Shown here: piece by piece, positions 47,811 through 57,409 of the stretch | Layout: each line of letters opens with the position of its first letter | Numbering within the stretch: the stretch's first letter is position 1 | Assembly (NCBI GenBank): GCA_937928595.1 | Contig: CALGJV010000012.1 | Location: forward strand, 62,001-126,000 | Origin: an uncultured Phycisphaerae bacterium | GTDB taxonomy: Bacteria; Planctomycetota; Phycisphaerae; UBA1845; Fen-1342 | Direction: 5' to 3' | Length of the DNA stretch: 64,000 nucleotides | Translations under genes and position numbers: made by a program | Notes under the pieces: generated by a model | Databases searched by the model: none | Seen by the model: only the letters and a program-made list of their open reading frames with translations | Told to the model about the DNA's origin: nothing

Positions 47811-49268
47811 ATGTTCGGCAGCGAGAACGTCCACGTCACTCCGGGGATGCAGCAGTACATCGACCGCAACACGGAGTACCTCCAGCGCCGCGCGCAGTAC
47901 ATCCGCGACGTCGTGAAGAAGTGGAAGTTCGACACGATCGCGGTGCACGGCCTGTACTCGGTGCAGGAGGCGATCGAGGACTACCAGGGGGCGATCATCG
48001 AGCCGGTGTTCATGAGCAGCTCGCAGGCCTACCGCGACTCCGACGAGATGGCGGCGGCCCTGGGCTACCTGATCCCGACGTGGTGCTACTCGCGCATCGC
48101 CAACCCCTCCACGTACTACTACGAGTGGATGCTGGCGCTGCTGGAGGGCTACGGCTTCGACGGCGAGACCGGCTGCTGCTCCACGTCGTCGGGCATGGCC
48201 GCGATCAGCGCGGCCGTGCAGCCGTTCCTGGTCCACCGCACGCACAACCGGCACGAGCCGCGGAACTTCGTGGCGACGGCGCAGTGCTACGGCGGCACCT
48301 TCCAGCAGTTCAACGTGCGGCTGCGCGAGGAGCGCGACATCGAGTGCCGCTGGGTCGAGGATCCCACGGATCTGGACCAGTGGGCCTCGAAGATCGACGC
48401 CAACACGCGCTTCCTGTACGGCGAGCTGCCCAGCAACCCGCAGCAGGGCTTCTTCGACATCCGGGCCGTGGCCGACCTGGCCCACGCCCACAACCTGCCG
48501 CTGATCTGCGACACCACCGTGGCCACGCCCGCGCTGCTGCGGCCGATCTGCCACGGGGCCGACATCGTCGTGCAGTCGGCGACCAAGTCGCTGACGACCA
48601 GCGGGTTCGGCGTGTGCGGGGCCGTGATCGCGCGCCGCGACATCGTGAGCAACATCGACAACGCCGACATGAAGGCCGACTTCGCGCTCTACATCAAGTA
48701 CCTGCCGAACCGCGACTACGGTCCGAACCTGCACCCGCTCCAGGCCATCCTGACCATGAACGACATGCGCACGCTGCGGTCCAAGATGGACCTGCTCAGC
48801 CGTAACACGATGCAGGTGGCCGAGTTCCTCAGTCGCCATCCGCAGGTCGAGAGCGTGCAATACCTCGGCCTGCCGAACCACCCGCTGCACGAGCTGGCCA
48901 GCCGCTACATGTGGCTCGTTGATGCCGAGTACGACGACCTGTACCGCAAGCCCGTCAACCGCTACGGCCACCTCATGTCGTTCTGCGTCAAGGGCGGGCA
49001 CGAGGCGACGCGCAAGGTGTTCGACGGACTCCAGCGCATCTGGCGCGCGACCGACCTCGGCCGCATCAAGAGCGTCGCGACCATCCCGAGCATCAGCACG
49101 CATCAACAGCAGGGCGAGGAGGGGCGGCGGCTCGCGCACGTATCCGACAACATGATCCGGCTGTGCGTGGGGGGCGAGCACCCCGACGACATCATCGCCG
49201 ATCTCGACCAGGCGCTGAACCGCCTGCGGACGCGGGTCGCCGTCGGTCGCCCGGCGGGGGTGGCGTGA
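47811..49268 (+). CDS. Cys/Met-metabolism PLP enzyme, O-acetylhomoserine sulfhydrylase-like
   Basis: A 485-residue fold-type I PLP enzyme of the trans-sulfuration family. The PLP lysine is Lys259 in VVQSATKSLTTSG, with Asp234 in ICDTTVATP and YSRIANPS near the phosphate site. A long N-terminal extension and TSSGMAAISA are as in the MetY/MetZ-like group, so the likely role is homocysteine or cysteine formation from an activated homoserine or serine; cystathionine gamma-synthase or gamma-lyase activity cannot be excluded. The start ATG has AGGAGG seven bases upstream. Divergent from thrC. Confidence 0.88.
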   Translation: MFGSENVHVTPGMQQYIDRNTEYLQRRAQYIRDVVKKWKFDTIAVHGLYSVQEAIEDYQGAIIEPVFMSSSQAYRDSDEMAAALGYLIPTWCYSRIANPSTYYYEWMLALLEGYGFDGETGCCSTSSGMAAISAAVQPFLVHRTHNRHEPRNFVATAQCYGGTFQQFNVRLREERDIECRWVEDPTDLDQWASKIDANTRFLYGELPSNPQQGFFDIRAVADLAHAHNLPLICDTTVATPALLRPICHGADIVVQSATKSLTTSGFGVCGAVIARRDIVSNIDNADMKADFALYIKYLPNRDYGPNLHPLQAILTMNDMRTLRSKMDLLSRNTMQVAEFLSRHPQVESVQYLGLPNHPLHELASRYMWLVDAEYDDLYRKPVNRYGHLMSFCVKGGHEATRKVFDGLQRIWRATDLGRIKSVATIPSISTHQQQGEEGRRLAHVSDNMIRLCVGGEHPDDIIADLDQALNRLRTRVAVGRPAGVA

Positions 49269-49326
49269 AGAAGGCACGCAGCCGCGCAGGCACGCCGGGA
49301 GGACGCGGAGGAGCGGCGAGGAACGC

Positions 49327-49361
49327 ATCGCCAGTCGCGAGTGGAAAACTCGCGGGGCGAT
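49327..49361. terminator. Bidirectional terminator-like hairpin
   Basis: ATCGCC(49327-49332)-AGT-CGCGAGT(49336-49342) pairs with ACTCGCG(49348-49354)-G-GGCGAT(49356-49361) around loop GGAAA. It lies in the 107-base gap between the convergent metY-like and aldo/keto reductase genes. No T-run. Confidence 0.5.
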
Positions 49362-49375
49362 CCGGCGCGCGGGCC

Positions 49376-50326
49376 TCAGCCGCCCGGGTCCCAGTGCCGC
49401 CCGCCCTTGTCCGCAATCGCCCGCAGTGCCGCCGCTTCGATCGCCGTGCGTTCATCCGGAGAGAGCGGCTCGAACGCCGCCGCGGCGGCCAGCGCCGCAT
49501 CCACCTCGTTCGGCAGGCTCATGCCGAGCAGCGCGACGTCCGGATCGACCGTCAGCGTGTACCGCACGCACTCCGCGACGGTGAGATGCGGCAGGAGCGG
49601 CGTGCCGGGCTCATGGCCGCCGCTGCCGAACTTGCCCCGGGGCCGGGCCCGCAGCGGCCGGCCGTAGCCTGCGGTATCGCCCAGGAGCTTGCCTGCGCCG
49701 AACGTCTTGAAGCAGACGGTGCCGACGCCGTGGCGGCGACACAGCGGGTGGATCTCGTCGATGTACCGCCGATCGACGCACGGCCCGACCGGGAACAGCA
49801 CCACGTCGCACAGGCCGGACGGCACGGCCGCGTGCAGCACGTCGGGATGGTGGCTGGAAACACCACGGTAACGGGCCTTTCCGGCCCGGACGCAGGCCGC
49901 CAGCTCGTCGAAGGGGCCCCCCGGGGCCGCGAGTCGCTCCCACGTCGGGAGGTCGGAAACGGCGTGGAACACGAACAGGTCGACGTGCTCGAGGTCGAGC
50001 CGACGGAGGCTCGCATCGACCTGGGGCGCCACGGGACGATCGAGGTGATCGATCTTGTCAATCACAAAGACGCTGTCCCGCCGGCCACGCAGCGCTGCGC
50101 CGACGATCTGCTCGCTGTAGCCGTCCTCGTAGCCCGGGGCGGTGTCAACGACGTTGAGGCCGCGGTCCAGCGCCCGCCGCAGCGTGGCGACGCACGTGTC
50201 CAGCGGCACGCTGCGGTCGGCGAGGTCGCCGATGCCCACGGCGGTGGCGACGAAGCCGGAGCGGCCTAGCGGCCGGCGGGGACGAAAGCAGCCGTGCTCG
50301 GCCGACGCGGTGGAATCGGTACTCAT
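49376..50326 (-). CDS. Aldo/keto reductase
   Basis: A 316-residue NADPH-dependent oxidoreductase of the AKR superfamily. The tetrad is visible: Asp61 (NVVDTAPGYEDG), Tyr66, Lys91 (VFVIDKIDH) and His121 (LFVFHAVSD). The C-terminal part has a shortened cofactor loop, and the substrate is unknown. The chosen start is the ATG of MSTDSTASAE. The promoter region on the minus strand lies next to the tRNA-Glu promoter on the plus strand. Confidence 0.9.
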   Translation of the reverse strand: MSTDSTASAEHGCFRPRRPLGRSGFVATAVGIGDLADRSVPLDTCVATLRRALDRGLNVVDTAPGYEDGYSEQIVGAALRGRRDSVFVIDKIDHLDRPVAPQVDASLRRLDLEHVDLFVFHAVSDLPTWERLAAPGGPFDELAACVRAGKARYRGVSSHHPDVLHAAVPSGLCDVVLFPVGPCVDRRYIDEIHPLCRRHGVGTVCFKTFGAGKLLGDTAGYGRPLRARPRGKFGSGGHEPGTPLLPHLTVAECVRYTLTVDPDVALLGMSLPNEVDAALAAAAAFEPLSPDERTAIEAAALRAIADKGGRHWDPGG

Positions 50327-50365
50327 GCGGTTCTCGCTCTGCGGGCGGGCCGGACGGTCGGCGCG

Positions 50366-50394
50366 TTGACGGTTCCGGCCGGTCGGGCTAGTAT
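50366..50394 (+). promoter_or_regulatory. Promoter of tRNA-Glu
   Basis: TTGACG (50366-50371), a 17-base spacer, then TAGTAT (50389-50394), 33 bases before the tRNA 5' end. The best sigma-70 match in the window. Confidence 0.6.
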
Positions 50395-50426
50395 ACCGGA
50401 CTCTGGCCGCAGCGGCGGCCGGTGCG

Positions 50427-50499
50427 GCCCCCATCGTCTAGTGGCCTAGGATATCAGGTTCTCATCCTGGAGACCGGGGTTCGAATCCCCGTGGGGGCG
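50427..50499 (+). tRNA. tRNA-Glu (anticodon CTC)
   Basis: A 73-base cloverleaf: acceptor GCCCCCA pairs with TGGGGGC, D-arm GTCTAGTGGCCTAGGAT, anticodon loop TTCTCAT with CTC, T-arm GGGGTTCGAATCCCC, discriminator G. The CCA end is not encoded. Confidence 0.97.
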
Positions 50500-50508
50500 G
50501 TGGTCGCA

Positions 50509-50535
50509 AGCCCCCTGAGAGATCAGGGGGCTTTT
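50509..50535 (+). terminator. Intrinsic terminator after tRNA-Glu
   Basis: AGCCCCCTGA (50509-50518) and TCAGGGGGCT (50523-50532) form a perfect 10-bp stem with a GAGA loop, and the stem runs into a TTTT tract (50532-50535), 10 bases after the tRNA. A textbook rho-independent terminator. Confidence 0.88.
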
Positions 50536-50658
50536 CATGCGCACCTCAGGGCGGCAGGACGGAACGGCTCTGGTCGCGTGAACATGCGGCCCCGGCCTTC
50601 GCGCGGAAGACCGGGGCCGCCGGAGAATCATGTCACACTTTGCTCGCGGGGCGCCGCG

Positions 50659-53421
50659 TCAGCTGCCGAGCAGGCCCACGAACGCGTCGATGTCGTCGAA
50701 GTTGACGGTGCCGTCGCCGTTGCAATCGGCGCTCAGCCAGACGCAATCCGGGTAGACGGCGTCGTAAGCGGCTTCGCCGCCGAGCGCGACGACGAACGGA
50801 TCGATGTCGTCGAAGTTCACGTTACCGTCGCAGTTCGTGTCACCGGGCAGGATCGGCGGCTGGCCGGGGGCCTTGCCCCAGATGGCGATGTCATCGATGT
50901 TCCAGCCGCAGAACTGCCAGCTCGAGTCGGTCGTGCCCATCGTCCAGCGGACGTACACGGTCGGCTGGCGGTCGGCGATGCTCGCGAGGTCGAGCTCCAT
51001 CAGCGTCCAGGAAGTATCCGCGATCTGCGCCGTGTTCTGCCACAGGGTCGTCCAGGTGGTGCCGTTGTTGCTGGCCCGCACGTAGGCGTGGTCGTACGTG
51101 GACGTCTCGACCCCCAGCCAGCGCCAGAACTTCAGCGAGACCTGCGTCAGGTTCGAGCAGTCGATGGCGGTGGTCGTCAGGTGGTATTCCGGCATGTTGT
51201 TCGGGTAGTCACCGTTCAGGTTGTACCCGTAGACCTTCGTGCCGGTTTTGCCGCTGGTCGGGTCGGGCGAACCGTACTGGCCGCCGCCGCCGGTCGGCGT
51301 GCCCCAGGCCCACTGGCCCTGCGTCGTCCATCCCGGGTTCGTGTCGAGGTTCCAGAAGTACTGGACCGTCGGCACGCCGACCTTCAGCAGGACGTCGCGG
51401 GCGGTGTCGCCGTCGTGATTGGTGAGGTTCGTGAAGGCGACGCTGGTCTGGTAGTCGCCGTCACCGAGGAAATTCGCCCGGTTGGTGAGCGCCACCGTGA
51501 CCGTCGTCTCGCCGCTGGCGGGGATCTGCCCGCCCGTGCTGGAGAGCGACAGCCAGTTGACCGTGGTGCCCACGGCGTACGTGATCGGCGTCGGATCGTA
51601 GTTCTTGAGCGTGAATACCATGCTGTTCGGCGAGAACGGACCGCCCACGGGGCCGCTGGCGGTCAGGCCGCTGGAGGGCGTGACCTTCAGGCCCGTCGGC
51701 GGAGCGGTCGTGCCGACCACGCGCAGCGTCGGGTCGCCGAACACGTGCCACGTCTTGTACATGTCCGCGCCGCCCGAGCCGTAGGCGTCGATCATCGAGC
51801 ACGAGCCCGCGTAGCACAGCGTGCCGTAGTGCACGTACGTACCGTTGACCAGCAGCGTGTTGAACGCGTCCTGCGCCTCCATCGGCGGATTCCAGGACTG
51901 GTTGATCGACGACATGTACGCCGCGATCGCTCCGGTCGGCTGACCGTTGCGCGTCGCCCGCAGCCAGGCCTCGGCGAAGCACGTCTGGTTGGGGAAGTTC
52001 CCGTTCACGCACGCCACGCTGAAGATGAACGGGAGCATGTTGTCGTTGGCCAGGGCCGCGATGTGGCTGTTGGAGAAGCCGGTGCTGCTCCAGGACGTAT
52101 CGCTGCCGTGCCCGCAGTAGTTGATGATGCCGCGGCCGTTGTTCAGCGCGGCGGTGACCTGCGCCGCCGTGCCGGACGGATCGTAAATCGCGTCCACGAG
52201 CGTGTAGCCGTTGGCGAGGAGCTGCGTGCGGATGTTGCCGATGTGGACGTTGTCGTACTCGCCGTCGTCACCGGGCCCTTGGTTCGACGCAATGCCGGTG
52301 CCGCGCTTGAACCAGTCGGTCTGCGTGTGCGCGCCCTGCTCGTAGTTGATCGTCCGCAGCACCTGCGTATCGACCTGGGCGGCGGTCTCCGCCGAGAAGC
52401 GGCCGACCATGATGTCCGGGTAGTTGTCGCTGCCCGCGAGCAGCGCGTAGCTCGGGTCGGACGCGCCGCCGGCGGCCGACGGCGTCGCGATCTGCGCCGC
52501 ATCGCCGACGAGCAGGACGAACGCCAGATCGCCGGTGTTGTACGCGTTCTGGATGTAGCTCTTGATCGCCGTCGCGTTGTTGCCGATCGTCGACACGCCC
52601 ACGACCGTCGTCGGAATGCCGATTGCGTTCTTGTGCGCCGCCAGCGGCTGGACGTTCGGGATCCACGCGTCGTGACAGATGATCAGCAGGCTGCCGTTTT
52701 CATCCAGCGGGGCGTACCGCGCCGGGCTCACGTAGTTGATGAAATGGGCCCGGTAGAGCTCGTCAAACGCCCGCGCCAACGGCCGACGCGTCGGGGGCAG
52801 CGGCTCCGCGGCCGCGCCGTCGACCGGCGTGACCACGGCGGTCAGCGACGTGTAGACGCGCAGCGTGCGCGTCGCCGGGTTGTACTGGAACGGCAGCAGA
52901 TCGAGGACAACGCCCCGGATGTCGCGCAGAATGTACGGTTCGCCGAGCTGCGCCAGCGTCCCGGGATAGAAGGTCCCCGACTGGTACACGGGGCCGAACG
53001 TGTACGGCACGTCGGCCGGATTGACCGTGCGGAGCAGGTTGCCTTTCGACGGCGCTATGGCGACGTCCGTCAGCTCGTAGTACGCGGAAGCGGACTCGTC
53101 GATCACGACCTGCATCGCGCCTGCCGTCGGCAGGGCGAGGCTGCGCGTGACGTGCGGCAGCTCCGGAGCGCCCTCGTTCAGCAGCAGCGGCTCGCCGGGC
53201 AGCTGGATGGCGAGGTACGGCGCGCCGTCGATCTTGACCAGTTCCTGTTCGAACGCCCCGAGGTTGACCTGCACCACGATGCGATCGGCTGCGTTCTGGA
53301 GAACCTGCACGTCCACGCTGCCGGCTGCGCCGAACGCGACGCTGACCGCAACCAGCGTACCGACCACGGCCAGGGCGAGCGGCCGGCCGCCCCGCAAAAC
53401 TCGAAATCCGTGAGCTGCCAT
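50659..53421 (-). CDS. Secreted gingipain-like (C25) cysteine protease with shared dockerin-like tail
   Basis: A 920-residue protein. The start chosen is the ATG of MAAHGFRVLRG, with GAGGA nine bases upstream; the frame can also open at a GTG at 53454. The signal peptide ends near AFGAAG. The peptidase C25 core has His438 (GIINYCGHGSDTSW) and Cys471 (FIFSVACVNGNF), the gingipain dyad, preceded by a long pro-region (about 36-240). From residue 577 a 344-residue tail follows: an immunoglobulin-like/BACON-like part (VNWLSLSSTGGQIPASGETT), a jelly-roll part (NPGWTTQGQWAWGTPTGGGG, FCGWNIDDIAIWG), then dockerin-like repeats (NCDGNVNFDDIDPF, DCNGDGTVNFDDIDAF). The next gene upstream encodes a different protease with the same tail. 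Confidence 0.9.
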   Translation of the reverse strand: MAAHGFRVLRGGRPLALAVVGTLVAVSVAFGAAGSVDVQVLQNAADRIVVQVNLGAFEQELVKIDGAPYLAIQLPGEPLLLNEGAPELPHVTRSLALPTAGAMQVVIDESASAYYELTDVAIAPSKGNLLRTVNPADVPYTFGPVYQSGTFYPGTLAQLGEPYILRDIRGVVLDLLPFQYNPATRTLRVYTSLTAVVTPVDGAAAEPLPPTRRPLARAFDELYRAHFINYVSPARYAPLDENGSLLIICHDAWIPNVQPLAAHKNAIGIPTTVVGVSTIGNNATAIKSYIQNAYNTGDLAFVLLVGDAAQIATPSAAGGASDPSYALLAGSDNYPDIMVGRFSAETAAQVDTQVLRTINYEQGAHTQTDWFKRGTGIASNQGPGDDGEYDNVHIGNIRTQLLANGYTLVDAIYDPSGTAAQVTAALNNGRGIINYCGHGSDTSWSSTGFSNSHIAALANDNMLPFIFSVACVNGNFPNQTCFAEAWLRATRNGQPTGAIAAYMSSINQSWNPPMEAQDAFNTLLVNGTYVHYGTLCYAGSCSMIDAYGSGGADMYKTWHVFGDPTLRVVGTTAPPTGLKVTPSSGLTASGPVGGPFSPNSMVFTLKNYDPTPITYAVGTTVNWLSLSSTGGQIPASGETTVTVALTNRANFLGDGDYQTSVAFTNLTNHDGDTARDVLLKVGVPTVQYFWNLDTNPGWTTQGQWAWGTPTGGGGQYGSPDPTSGKTGTKVYGYNLNGDYPNNMPEYHLTTTAIDCSNLTQVSLKFWRWLGVETSTYDHAYVRASNNGTTWTTLWQNTAQIADTSWTLMELDLASIADRQPTVYVRWTMGTTDSSWQFCGWNIDDIAIWGKAPGQPPILPGDTNCDGNVNFDDIDPFVVALGGEAAYDAVYPDCVWLSADCNGDGTVNFDDIDAFVGLLGS

Positions 53422-53774
53422 GCGACGATTCCTCAAGGGGTTTCTGTATGCCACGCGACGCCGCGGCTTCCCGTGCCGAAGCAGGTCGTGCGATCCATGA
53501 TTAATCGGGGCCAGACGAGGGGTCAGCCCAGCGCACCAGCGGGACCGCGACGAGTGCGGTCCGACGTTTCTCCGAACAGGCCCATCCGCCGCTATTGTAA
53601 CGCGCGGCGGGCGGCGTCCAGCGTCAAATAACTCGCGGTTAGCGGTTTTTTGGGCGTGCCGGGCCGCGCGGGCGGTTTGCCGCCGGCGCGGGTAAGGCCG
53701 GCCCGAGTACGGCGACGGCGTGCCGGGTCGGGCGCGCCGTCGCGATCGTCGGGCGGTTCCGGCCCGCTACGGGT
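53422..53774. other. Gap between the two tandem protease genes
   Basis: 353 bases without a supported gene. It should hold the promoter of the C25 protease gene and any terminator of the S1 protease gene. No clear boxes or strong hairpins were found. The TTTTTT run at 53646-53651 is the only long homopolymer. Confidence 0.5.
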
Positions 53775-56144
53775 TCAACTGCCGATCAGACCAACGAACG
53801 CATCGATGTCGTCGAAGTTGACCGTGCCGTCCTGGTTGCAGTCGGCGTTCATCCACTGGCAGTCCGGATAAGCGGCCGAGTACCCGGTTTGGCCGCCGAG
53901 CGCGAGCACGAACGGGTCGATGTCGTCGAAGTTGACGACGCCATCGCAGTTCATGTCCCCGCGGCGCAGCGGCGGATTCGACGGGGTCAGGCCCCAGACC
54001 TCGATGTCGTCGATGTTCCAGCCGCAGAACTGCCAGCTCGAGTCGGTCGTGCCCATCGTCCAGCGGAGGTACACGGCCGGCTGGTTGTTCGCGACGGCCG
54101 AGATGTCGAGATCCTCGAAGACCCAGCTGCCGCCGTCGATGCGGCTGGTGTTCTGCCAGACCGTCGTCCAGGTGGTGCCGTTGTTGCTCACACGGACGTA
54201 GGCGTGGTCGAAGACGGGGCTCTCGACCCCCAGCCACCGCCAGTACTTCAGCCGCACCTGCGTGAGCTGGCTGCAATTGATCGCGGTGCTGGTCAGATGG
54301 TATTCCGGCATGTTGTTCGGGTAGTCGCCGTTGAGGTTGTACCCGTAGACGTTCAGCCCGGTGTAGCCGCTCGTCGGATCGGGCGAGCCGTACTGGCCGC
54401 CGCCACCGGTCGGACGGCCCCAGGCCCACTGGCCCTGGGTCGTCCAGCCCGGATTGGAGTCCAGGTTCCAGGAGTACTGGAGCGTCGGCACGCCGACCGT
54501 CAGCGTGACCGGTCGCGTCGTGTCGCCGTCGTGGTCGGTCAGGTTGGTGAAAACCAGGGTGTCCGTGTAGCTGCCGTTGCCGAAGTAGTTCGCAGCGGCC
54601 GTGAGCGCCACGGTCACGGTCACGGTGCCGCTCGCCGGGATCGTGCCGGCGGCGTTGGTGACGGACAGCCAGTTCACGCTCTTGGTTACCTGGTAGCTCA
54701 GCGGCGTCGCGTTCAGGTTCTGCAGCGTGTACACGATGCTGCTCGGGCTGAACGGTCCGCCCGCGTTGCCGGCCGGCGCGAAGCCGCCGTAGGGCGTGAC
54801 CTTGAGGCCCGACTGGAGGTTGAACGGCAGGCCGTCAATCGCCGTGGCGCCCGTGCCCAGCGGATCGAGCCAGGTGCTCAGCCGCGACGAGTTCGTGCCG
54901 CCGCCGGTCCACGACACCGACACGCGGCCGTAGTAATCGTGCTTGTTGCTGGACGTGCACGACGACGGGCCGCCGTGGAGCTGGCCGACGATCCGCTTGT
55001 CCTGGTTGAACAGGGGCGAGCCCGACGAGCCGGGTTCGGTGATGCCCCAGTAGGGCGGGGTCGGGTCCCAGTCCACATAGATGTGCGTGCCGTCGCCCGG
55101 TGACGAAGTGCCGCCGTAGCTGGTCGTGTACGCCGGCTGGAAGTCGAACGAGATGCTCTTTTCGTCGGTGTTCGGGTGATGGATGCAGGTCGAGCTCTGC
55201 GGGTTGGCGGAAGTCCGGTCCCACCCGGCGAGGTACACGTCGAACGCCGGCTGCGGGTTCTGCGTCAACTCGACCAGCGTGAAGTCGGACGAGCTGTACG
55301 ACGCCCGCCACGTCGCCCCGGTCTGGAACTGGCTCAGCGAGCCGCCGCCGTGCTGGCCGCAGACCGGGCTGAAGAAGTTCCAGTACACGACCATCGTCGC
55401 CGCGTTGCCGCTGTTGATGCCGCAGTGGTTCGCGGTGAGGAAGTACGGCTTGCGGTCGCCGGCCGTGTTGTTGATGGCCGCGCCGGTGCAGGTCCACGAG
55501 CCGTTCAGCGTGTACACGCCGACGGACTTGATCTGGTCGCGCCACGGATCGCCCTGCGGGCAGATCACGTCGACGTTGCATGAGCCGGCCTTGTCCCGCG
55601 TCGCGCCGAAGAAACGGTAGCCGACGTTGATCTGGGCGAGTACGAGGATGAGCCGGTCGGCGACCGCCGTCGGGATCTGAACGGTCACGAGGACGTCGTC
55701 GCTGAGAACGACCGGTGTCCAGAGCTGCCCGTGGTCGGCGTTGTCCGCCGCGGTGAAGGGGGGCAGCTTGTAGCTGCCGTCGGTGGCGGCCAAGTATAGC
55801 GCGCCGCCCGGCGGCATCCAGAAGTGCGTGAAGCCGAGGTTGAGCGAAGGTGCGCCAGGCGAGCTGATGCGCAGGCGCCAGAGGCTCAGACCGTTGTCGA
55901 GCTGCTCCCACGTGCCGTCCGTGGCCGGCGTGACGATCACCGCGTGCGGCACCGCGAAGCGCGCCGGCTCGCCGCTCGAGTCGCGGAGCAAGTCCTCGGC
56001 CGCCAGCGCTGCGACGTTCAGCGGCGGAATTTGAATGTGATCGACCGCCTCGATCGGCAGCGCCGCGCGCGCGGCGCCGGCGGTCATCGCCAGCGCCGCG
56101 ACGAGCGCCAGCGCTCCGACCGCGGAACGCGTCTTGTGCCTCAT
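53775..56144 (-). CDS. Secreted lysyl-endopeptidase-like serine protease (S1) with shared dockerin-like tail
   Basis: A 789-residue protein starting at ATG (MRHKTRSAVGALALVAALAM), with a signal peptide ending near AARAALP. The trypsin-fold protease resembles Achromobacter lysyl endopeptidase: His240 (LTANHCG), Asp287 (SSSDFTLVEL) and Ser374 (EPGSSGSPLF), with cysteines for disulfides. From residue 446 begins a 344-residue tail of exactly the same length as in the neighbouring C25 protease and very similar to it (PGWTTQGQWAWGRPTGGGG, YGYNLNGDYPNNMPEYHLT, SSWQFCGWNIDDIEVWG), ending in NCDGVVNFDDIDPF and DCNQDGTVNFDDIDAF. It is exported and possibly anchored by the dockerin-like part. Confidence 0.9.
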   Translation of the reverse strand: MRHKTRSAVGALALVAALAMTAGAARAALPIEAVDHIQIPPLNVAALAAEDLLRDSSGEPARFAVPHAVIVTPATDGTWEQLDNGLSLWRLRISSPGAPSLNLGFTHFWMPPGGALYLAATDGSYKLPPFTAADNADHGQLWTPVVLSDDVLVTVQIPTAVADRLILVLAQINVGYRFFGATRDKAGSCNVDVICPQGDPWRDQIKSVGVYTLNGSWTCTGAAINNTAGDRKPYFLTANHCGINSGNAATMVVYWNFFSPVCGQHGGGSLSQFQTGATWRASYSSSDFTLVELTQNPQPAFDVYLAGWDRTSANPQSSTCIHHPNTDEKSISFDFQPAYTTSYGGTSSPGDGTHIYVDWDPTPPYWGITEPGSSGSPLFNQDKRIVGQLHGGPSSCTSSNKHDYYGRVSVSWTGGGTNSSRLSTWLDPLGTGATAIDGLPFNLQSGLKVTPYGGFAPAGNAGGPFSPSSIVYTLQNLNATPLSYQVTKSVNWLSVTNAAGTIPASGTVTVTVALTAAANYFGNGSYTDTLVFTNLTDHDGDTTRPVTLTVGVPTLQYSWNLDSNPGWTTQGQWAWGRPTGGGGQYGSPDPTSGYTGLNVYGYNLNGDYPNNMPEYHLTSTAINCSQLTQVRLKYWRWLGVESPVFDHAYVRVSNNGTTWTTVWQNTSRIDGGSWVFEDLDISAVANNQPAVYLRWTMGTTDSSWQFCGWNIDDIEVWGLTPSNPPLRRGDMNCDGVVNFDDIDPFVLALGGQTGYSAAYPDCQWMNADCNQDGTVNFDDIDAFVGLIGS

Positions 56145-56493
56145 GCGATGTGCCTCCAGTGCGGCGCGACTCCCGGGGCCGCGCCGGCTCGGGGCGCGAC
56201 AAATGGGTGACACGCCGGCCATGCGTGCATACGCAGATGTAAAGGGTCCCATGCAGCGCACTCGGGCGGCGCGGATTCAGCGAGCCTTCCGCCTCCGCCC
56301 CGACAAGACCGGAGGGTACCGCGCGACCGCCGCGGCCGCAACGAGAAGTTGCGGGGCTGCGACGCCATCGGGATTCGACGCCCGCCCGCCCGGCCGGTAG
56401 ACTCCGATCCGGCGACCGGGGCGCACGCACGTTACCGGACGTTTCGCGTGCGTGGGCCGCCGCGGCTGGGTCTGAAAGGCAGGGCAGGCGAAG
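56145..56493. other. Divergent promoter region of the S1 protease and purQ
   Basis: 349 bases without a gene. On the plus strand TTCGAC (56374-56379), an 18-base spacer and TAGACT (56398-56403) may be the purQ promoter, about 90 bases before its GTG. Nothing comparable was seen for the minus strand. Confidence 0.4.
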
Positions 56494-57276
56494 GTGGCGG
56501 CGGTGCGTGTGCTGGTTGTGCGGGCGGCCGGAACCAACTGCGACCTGGAGACCGTTTATGCCTGGGAGCTGGCCGGCGCGCGGCCGGAGCGACTACATGT
56601 CCGCCGCCTCATCGAGCGCCCCGCGCTGCTCGACGACTTCCAGGTGCTGACGCTGCCCGGCGGGTTCAGCTACGGCGACGACATCGCGGCCGGGCGCATC
56701 TTCGCGGCGCAGCTCAACCGGCACCTGCCGGACGCGTTGCGGGCGTTCGTGGACGCCGAGCGCCTCGTGCTCGGCATCTGCAACGGCTTCCAGGTGCTCG
56801 TGCAGACGGGGCTGCTGCCGTGGCGCGGCCGGACCGGACCGCGGGCGTGTACGGTGACGTACAACGATCCGCCGGGTTTTCAAGACCGCTGGGTGTACCT
56901 GCACGGCGTGAGCGACAAGTGCGTGTTCGTCGAGCGCGGCGCAGTCTATGAAATGCCGATCGCGCACGGCGAGGGGCGCGTGGCGTTCGCAGCGCCCGCC
57001 GACCTCGCGGCGCTCCAGGCCGCGGGCCAGGACGTGCTGCGGTACAGCGGGCCGCGCCCGGGTGAGCCGAACCTCCACGGGGAGCCGACCAACCCGAACG
57101 GCAGCACCGGCGACATCGCGGGCTTGTGCGACGAGACCGGGCGCGTGCTCGGGCTGATGCCGCACCCGGAGCGTTTCGTCACCTGGACGCAGCATCCGTG
57201 CTGGACGTCGCAGCCGGCGCGGCCCGAGGGCGACGGGCTGGCACTGTTTCGGCGGGCGGTGGCGTACTTCCAGTAG
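56494..57276 (+). CDS. purQ: Phosphoribosylformylglycinamidine synthase, glutaminase subunit
   Basis: A 260-residue class I glutamine amidotransferase that supplies ammonia to PurL in purine synthesis. It shows RAAGTNCD near 10-17, LPGGFSYGDD (54-63), the nucleophile Cys96 in LGICNGFQ, and the His/Glu of MPHPER near the end. The start is GTG (the ORF is open upstream; this GTG gives the normal N-terminus MAAVRVLVVRAAG). PurL and PurS are not in the window. Confidence 0.92.
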   Translation: MAAVRVLVVRAAGTNCDLETVYAWELAGARPERLHVRRLIERPALLDDFQVLTLPGGFSYGDDIAAGRIFAAQLNRHLPDALRAFVDAERLVLGICNGFQVLVQTGLLPWRGRTGPRACTVTYNDPPGFQDRWVYLHGVSDKCVFVERGAVYEMPIAHGEGRVAFAAPADLAALQAAGQDVLRYSGPRPGEPNLHGEPTNPNGSTGDIAGLCDETGRVLGLMPHPERFVTWTQHPCWTSQPARPEGDGLALFRRAVAYFQ

Positions 57277-57409
57277 ACCGCGGACCGACCACGGACGCGC
57301 GGCCGGGATGGTGGGCGGGGCGGCGAGCGGGGTCACCGGGGGGCCGGACGCGAGGGTTCTCGCAAGACCCTCGTGAGCTTTTCGGCGAACTTTCGGCCGG
57401 CGCGGAGCG

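Noticed and set aside
50422-53631. 1069-codon plus-strand ORF over the C25 protease
   Set aside because: It begins inside tRNA-Glu, crosses its terminator, and is a shadow of the protease frame.
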